A stretch of 64,000 nucleotides of DNA from Hwanghaeella grinnelliae (GTDB lineage Bacteria > Pseudomonadota > Alphaproteobacteria > UBA8366 > Aestuariispiraceae), in contig NZ_SADE01000003.1 of the NCBI RefSeq assembly GCF_004005845.1, forward strand, positions 248,001 to 312,000, written 5' to 3'. Of the stretch, positions 60,090 to 64,000 are shown one piece after another (within the stretch, counting starts at the first letter, position 1; each line of letters begins with the position of its first letter). A program made the translations under genes and the position numbers. The notes below the pieces were generated by a model that did no database searches, was not told the origin of the DNA, and worked only from the letters and a program-made list of their open reading frames with translations.

Positions 60090-61115
60090 CTATGCCACCA
60101 CGTTAACCAAGCCGGTGGCGGCGGTGATACCGGCGAGACTGTTCGTCGAGATTTCCGAAAGCTCCCCGTCGATTTCCTTCAAGGCTTTTTCCGCGTCCTC
60201 AATCTCTTTGTCGAGGCTTGGATCAGAGTTCTTCTTCGCTTCCAGAGCCTTCTTCGCGGCCTCAATGATGCCTTTCAATGCGGTCTTGATCTGGCGGACT
60301 TCGTTGACGAATTCCTGATCGGCCTTGGCTGCGCCAAAGGCTTCCGCACCTTTCTGCAACTGCGCCTGCACCCGTTCACGAATGCTGTTTCCCTGACCGT
60401 CCCGGCCGCTCCCGTCGTCCTTGGCAAAAACGGGCTGGCTCTGTTCTTTCTCACTGCCCCCTTTCTGCTCACTAAATGGCGTGCCGTCGGCCTTTTCCCC
60501 CGGTTTCTGACCCGCCCCGGCTTTCGATTGGTTCCCCTGCGCCGCAACCGCCTTCGCCTGGGCTTCCGCTTGATTGGCGGATTGCACGACCGTGGCGTCT
60601 GCACCTTGGGTGCCTTGGGCAGCCCCTTCGGCCCCGGCCGTAACACCGCCAGCAGCAGCATCGGCACTCGGTTGCGCGGAGGGCGATACGGACGTGCCCC
60701 CAGCGCCGCCAATGCTGCCGGCATTCTGACCGCCGGCCGCTGCATAGGCTTTCACCGCGGAGGCAAGTTCTCTGGCCAGCCGGGCGGCAAGGCGGGCAGC
60801 GGCTTCGGGATTGGCCGAGGCCAATAGTTGGAGGGCCTTGATCTGCGCCTTGATGCGCGCGATTTTCTCCGCGGCGGCCGCTTTGCGTTGGTCCGAAGCG
60901 CTTTTCTTGACGGAGTCGAGATGCGCCTGCGCCTCCTTCGCTTCTTCCAACTTTTCTTTGAGGGTTTCGGCCTTTTCCGGATCCAGCTTATTCAGGATTC
61001 CCAAAAGAGAACTGTCTTCTCCGTCGTTCCGCTTTTCCCGCGCATCGGTTTGCGCGGTGATCGATTTCAGCAGTTGCAAGGAACCGTTTTGTCCCGTTAT
61101 CGAACTCACCATATC
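60090..61115 (-). CDS. Ala/Gln-rich coiled-coil protein, unknown function
   Basis: 341 residues from the ATG at 61115, preceded by AGGTGGGG; the frame is open upstream to 61358. It begins MVSSITGQNGSLQLLKSI. Residues ~45-140 are an E/K-rich coiled coil with an Ala-rich run, ~140-250 are low-complexity Ala/Gly/Gln, and ~250-330 a second charged helix. There is no signal peptide or membrane helix and no domain that I recognise. Its position beside a chemotaxis receptor gene gives no clear clue. Confidence 0.65.
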   Translation of the reverse strand, partial: DMVSSITGQNGSLQLLKSITAQTDAREKRNDGEDSSLLGILNKLDPEKAETLKEKLEEAKEAQAHLDSVKKSASDQRKAAAAEKIARIKAQIKALQLLASANPEAAARLAARLARELASAVKAYAAAGGQNAGSIGGAGGTSVSPSAQPSADAAAGGVTAGAEGAAQGTQGADATVVQSANQAEAQAKAVAAQGNQSKAGAGQKPGEKADGTPFSEQKGGSEKEQSQPVFAKDDGSGRDGQGNSIRERVQAQLQKGAEAFGAAKADQEFVNEVRQIKTALKGIIEAAKKALEAKKNSDPSLDKEIEDAEKALKEIDGELSEISTNSLAGITAATGLVNVVA

Positions 61116-61320
61116 CGCCCCACCTTTCGGTTTCTTCGGCCGACCTACTCGTTTTAGCCCCTCATCCATTGGGGGTACTAAACCAAAATAGGTTAACAAA
61201 AATTCATCCGAAAGAAGGTATTCAATATCCATGCCTGACGGGCGGAAACAGTGAATTTCCGCACATGGCCTCAACGGGAATGCACCGCCGAACGGTCGGC
61301 GTGTCGAACAGACGGGTGTC

Positions 61321-63039
61321 CTACGCCTCCCGCATTTGCGCGAAGAACGTCGCAACACTGTCGCGCAGTACGCGGGACCGGTCGCTCAATCCGTCGGCCG
61401 TGGCGTTGATCTGGGACGACGCCGTGCTGGTTTCCTTCGCCGCGGAAGACACCGTGGTGATGTTGCTCGTCACTTCGGAAGTCGCCTGGGACGCCTGGTC
61501 GATGTTTCGTGCGATCTCTCCCGTGGCGGCAGTTTGTTCCTCCACCGCCGCCGCGATGGATTCGCTGATTTCGTTCAGGTTGGAAACCGCATCCCCGATC
61601 TGCCGCACAGCATCGACGGCTGATTTGGCGTCATTCTGAACCGCCGCGATTTGGGCGGAAATACGCTCTGTCGCCTGTTGTGTCTGCCCGGCCAATTCCT
61701 TGACCTCATGCGCAACCACGGCAAAGCCTTTGCCTGCGTCCCCGGCCCGGGCGGATTCGATCGTCGCATTCAACGCAAGAAGGTTTGTCCGTTCAGCAAT
61801 CTCCTGGATCAACAGCGCGACCTCACCGATTTCCTGGGTCGATTGGGCCAGTTTCTCGATCTGCGCCGTGCTGATCTGAACTTTCTCGGAGGCGCCCACC
61901 GCCGAGCGGTGCGTCTCAGACGCCTGTGACGAAATCTCACCGATCGCAGCGGACAGTTCATCCGCCGCGGCGGAAACGGATTCAATATTTGCGGACAGCT
62001 CCTCCGACGCGGCCGCAACGGTATCGGCTTTCATATCGGCGTCCGCGGCAATCTGGGACATGGAGTCCGATGACGTCTTGAGTTGGGCCGCGCCGCTCGA
62101 CACATTCTCAACGACATCGCTGATGACCGCATCGAACTCGGCAATCGCCTTTTCCCGTTGTTCGGCCCGCCGCGCTTTTTCCTCGGACTCGGCCAAACGT
62201 TCCGCCGTCATCTGATCGGCTTCCCGCAAGCCGTCCTGAAAGGTCGAAACCGAGCGCGCCATGGAGCCAATTTCATCCTTGAGGCCGGTCCAGGTAATTT
62301 TTTCCTGTCGCGAGCCCTGGCCCATGCGGTCCATGACGCCGGCAAGCCCAATGATAGGCTGGCTGATGCCGCGCCCGATAAAGACTCCCGCGCCGATCCC
62401 GGCCGCACTGCCGACAACCGCGATCGCAATCATTAGCCACAGGCCTGTCTGCTCATGATCGATCGCGCGCGTATTCGCATCGTCGGTGAACTTCTCCAAT
62501 TCGCTCAAGAGACCCGCCAACTCGTGGTCAAGCGCCGCTCCTTTTGCCTCAATTGTCGCGACCATGCTCCTTGCCTGTTCCATGTTGCCGGCTTCGGCGG
62601 CCCGAATCAGGTCTGCCGCATAACTATCGAAATCGCTGTGTTGCTTTTGCACATCGGCGAGGACGATGGAGACCTTTTCGAACTCAGCCCGCGCGGCATC
62701 GTCCACTGCGCCGCCTCCCGCCAGGACAACGAGGGCTTCGCCTTCCTGAACTTCACGGTCCACTTTGCTCGCAAGCGCCATGAATGCATCCGAGTCGCGG
62801 CGGAGGTCTGTTTCCTCCGACAAGCCCGCCGAACGCAGGATCCGCTCCAACAGAATGGCTTGGTGCGCCTGGTCGACCGAGATTGCCATCACCTTTTCAA
62901 GCAATGGGATGTTGTTATGCGCGATCGCGCCCATTTCTTTGCCAACCTGGCGCATCGACAAGGCGCCGGTCACGGCGACAGCGCCCGCCGTCAAAACAAT
63001 CAACGACACAATCGAATATAGACGCACGGAAATAGACAT
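61321..63039 (-). CDS. Methyl-accepting chemotaxis protein
   Basis: 572 residues. Two membrane helices (~8-28 and ~205-228) frame a helical periplasmic sensor of the four-helix-bundle type, then a HAMP domain (~225-280) and a long signalling coil. The hairpin tip is [38 protein letters not shown]. It ends FFAQMREA, with no CheR/CheB pentapeptide. It is divergent from the dehydroquinase gene across 296 AT-rich bases. Confidence 0.95.
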   Translation of the reverse strand: MSISVRLYSIVSLIVLTAGAVAVTGALSMRQVGKEMGAIAHNNIPLLEKVMAISVDQAHQAILLERILRSAGLSEETDLRRDSDAFMALASKVDREVQEGEALVVLAGGGAVDDAARAEFEKVSIVLADVQKQHSDFDSYAADLIRAAEAGNMEQARSMVATIEAKGAALDHELAGLLSELEKFTDDANTRAIDHEQTGLWLMIAIAVVGSAAGIGAGVFIGRGISQPIIGLAGVMDRMGQGSRQEKITWTGLKDEIGSMARSVSTFQDGLREADQMTAERLAESEEKARRAEQREKAIAEFDAVISDVVENVSSGAAQLKTSSDSMSQIAADADMKADTVAAASEELSANIESVSAAADELSAAIGEISSQASETHRSAVGASEKVQISTAQIEKLAQSTQEIGEVALLIQEIAERTNLLALNATIESARAGDAGKGFAVVAHEVKELAGQTQQATERISAQIAAVQNDAKSAVDAVRQIGDAVSNLNEISESIAAAVEEQTAATGEIARNIDQASQATSEVTSNITTVSSAAKETSTASSQINATADGLSDRSRVLRDSVATFFAQMREA

Positions 63040-63335
63040 TGCCTGTCCCTCGAAGTCTGCCGCGACGCTGAAATGGGTTGATGCGTCGCCGGAAGCGCCC
63101 TGCCGTAGCAGGACACCGCATAGGTGTAGTGGCTACATAACTACCTACCTTATATTACTAAAGAACTTATTAATATTAATGCTAGAATACACACCAATTC
63201 ACGCATGCCGCGATATGCGCGGCATGAGCCACGGCCTTCGGTCAAAACAGTTCTTCGAAACCGTCGCTTGCGGCCGCGTTCCGCCGGGAGCATCGTTTCC
63301 GCCAACAATGGCGACAAGGACTGGGAGGTCCCAAA

Positions 63336-63818
63336 ATGCACAATCGGTTCATGATCTTGAACGGCTCGAACCTGAACCTGCTGGGCGAGCGCGAACCGGA
63401 GCACTATGGCTATACGACGCTGGCGGCCATCGAACAGAGTTGTAAGGACTACGGCAAAATTCTGGGCGTCGAGGTCGACTTCCGCCAAACAAATCATGAA
63501 GGCGTGCTGGTCGATTCCATCCACGAGGCCCGCAAGACCTGTGACGTCATCGTCATCAACCCGGCCGGCTTTTCCTTCAAGTCGATCCCGGTGCTGGATG
63601 CCCTGAAGACCTACGACAATCCGATCTTCGAGGTCCATATCTCGAACATTCACGCGCGGGACAAACATCACCAGCATTCTATCCTGTCGGAAGTGTCGAC
63701 CGGTGTGATCTGCGGTTTGGGACCCTATGGCTACATGGTCGGCATGCAGGCCGCCGCCCAGAAGCTGGGCATCCTTCCCGACAGTCTGCCGGACCCGATT
63801 CGCATCGGCCCGCAATAA
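63336..63818 (+). CDS. Type II 3-dehydroquinate dehydratase-like protein (divergent)
   Basis: 160 residues, the type II dehydroquinase fold. Family blocks are ILNGSNLNLLGEREPEHYGY, FRQTNHEGVLVDSIHEA and FEVHISNIHARDKHHQHSILSEVSTGVICGLG. The substrate-loop block reads INPAGFSFKS where the classic enzyme has INPGAYTHTS, and other positions differ. The catalytic Tyr-equivalent (HYG) and His (VHISN) are kept. It could be AroQ or a catabolic paralogue. No shikimate genes are adjacent. Confidence 0.75.
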   Translation: MHNRFMILNGSNLNLLGEREPEHYGYTTLAAIEQSCKDYGKILGVEVDFRQTNHEGVLVDSIHEARKTCDVIVINPAGFSFKSIPVLDALKTYDNPIFEVHISNIHARDKHHQHSILSEVSTGVICGLGPYGYMVGMQAAAQKLGILPDSLPDPIRIGPQ

Positions 63819-63844
63819 CGGCGGTCGACCCCGCCCAACAGGGC

Positions 63845-64000
63845 CTAAGCGACGGCGCGGGCGGCGGCCAGGAATTTTTCCACGGCCGTCCGCAGGTCCG
63901 CCGATTGTTCGGATAGTTGATGCGCGGCGTCGAACACACCCGACGCCGTGCGCTCGGTCTGGTCTGAGGAGGACGCGACATCGACGATGCTGCGGCTGAC
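63845..64000 (-). CDS. Methyl-accepting chemotaxis protein, C-terminal fragment (cut by window edge)
   Basis: 51 codons and a TAG stop. The translation ends HQLSEQSADLRTAVEKFLAAARAVA, a typical MCP C-terminus after the signalling coil (ERTASGVFDAAHQLSEQS). The gene continues beyond the window. It is convergent with the dehydroquinase gene. Confidence 0.75.
   Translation of the reverse strand, partial: VSRSIVDVASSSDQTERTASGVFDAAHQLSEQSADLRTAVEKFLAAARAVA

Noticed and set aside
63040-63335. Small gene or RNA in the AT-rich gap between the chemotaxis receptor and the dehydroquinase
   Set aside because: No open frame with a ribosome-binding site and no stable stem; it most likely holds divergent promoters.

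Overview
The window reads as a stretch of chromosome from a GC-rich, Gram-negative alphaproteobacterium, probably a marine or soil heterotroph of the Rhodospirillales/Kiloniellales type. This placement is inferred from codon use, the TRAP, DMT and ABC transporters, the many PAS sensor kinases, BKACE and choline-sulfatase genes, and the Cox-type molybdoenzyme maturation set. About 51 protein genes are supported. I see no tRNA, rRNA, CRISPR array or insertion sequence.

Layout. 1-2.4 kb: end of a YdbH-YnbE-YdbL envelope operon. 2.6-7.7 kb: a molybdoenzyme maturation cassette (MoxR ATPase, CoxE-like VWA protein, split XdhC, and a molybdopterin-binding/MobA-like fusion) with no enzyme subunits in view. 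7.6-24.4 kb: mostly housekeeping or orphan genes: alpha/beta hydrolase, two DUF1194 VWA proteins, SPOR lipoprotein, CHASE2 adenylate cyclase, enoyl-CoA hydratase, Maf/DUF115 protein, amidase, DMT exporter, caspase-like protease, release factor 3 and a GNAT enzyme. 24.5-29.6 kb: a five-PAS hybrid histidine kinase and a YeeE/YedE (TsuA-like) transporter. 29.5-41.7 kb: a catabolic neighbourhood with an FAD amine oxidoreductase, BKACE, complete TRAP transporter, DMT transporter, amidase, aldo/keto reductase, RidA-esterase fusion, M20 carbamoylase and PNPOx-like protein. 41.8-49.5 kb: PAS kinase, TetR regulator with a palindromic site, PotDBCA-like ABC operon with an MBL hydrolase, and a GST. 49.6-53.8 kb: a compositionally foreign polymorphic toxin/immunity island. 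54.1-57.6 kb: kbl-tdh threonine catabolism with a cupin-XRE regulator and repeated sites. 57.8-64 kb: choline sulfatase, PAS_5 protein, a coiled-coil protein, a chemotaxis receptor, a divergent type II dehydroquinase and the end of a second chemotaxis receptor.

How the genes work together. The strongest functional units are the YdbH-YnbE-YdbL lipid-bridge operon, the Cox/Xdh maturation cassette, the TRAP transporter operon with a perfect hairpin after the binding-protein gene, the Pot-like operon divergent from its TetR gene, and kbl-tdh with its candidate regulator. Most of the 29-42 kb enzymes act on C-N or amide bonds, which suggests scavenging of nitrogenous organics (inference).

The most novel region is 49.6-53.9 kb. 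An 845-residue protein with an unrecognised GC-rich N-terminal body ends in an AT-rich HNH-type nuclease tip. A Tdi1/DUF1851-type immunity gene follows 14 bp downstream, then a second candidate immunity gene. A near-consensus promoter with a dyad between its -35 and -10 boxes lies upstream. Other notable points are a threonine dehydrogenase lacking all four structural-zinc cysteines, a RidA-esterase fusion, and two short tandem repeats with 11-bp and 13-bp periods.
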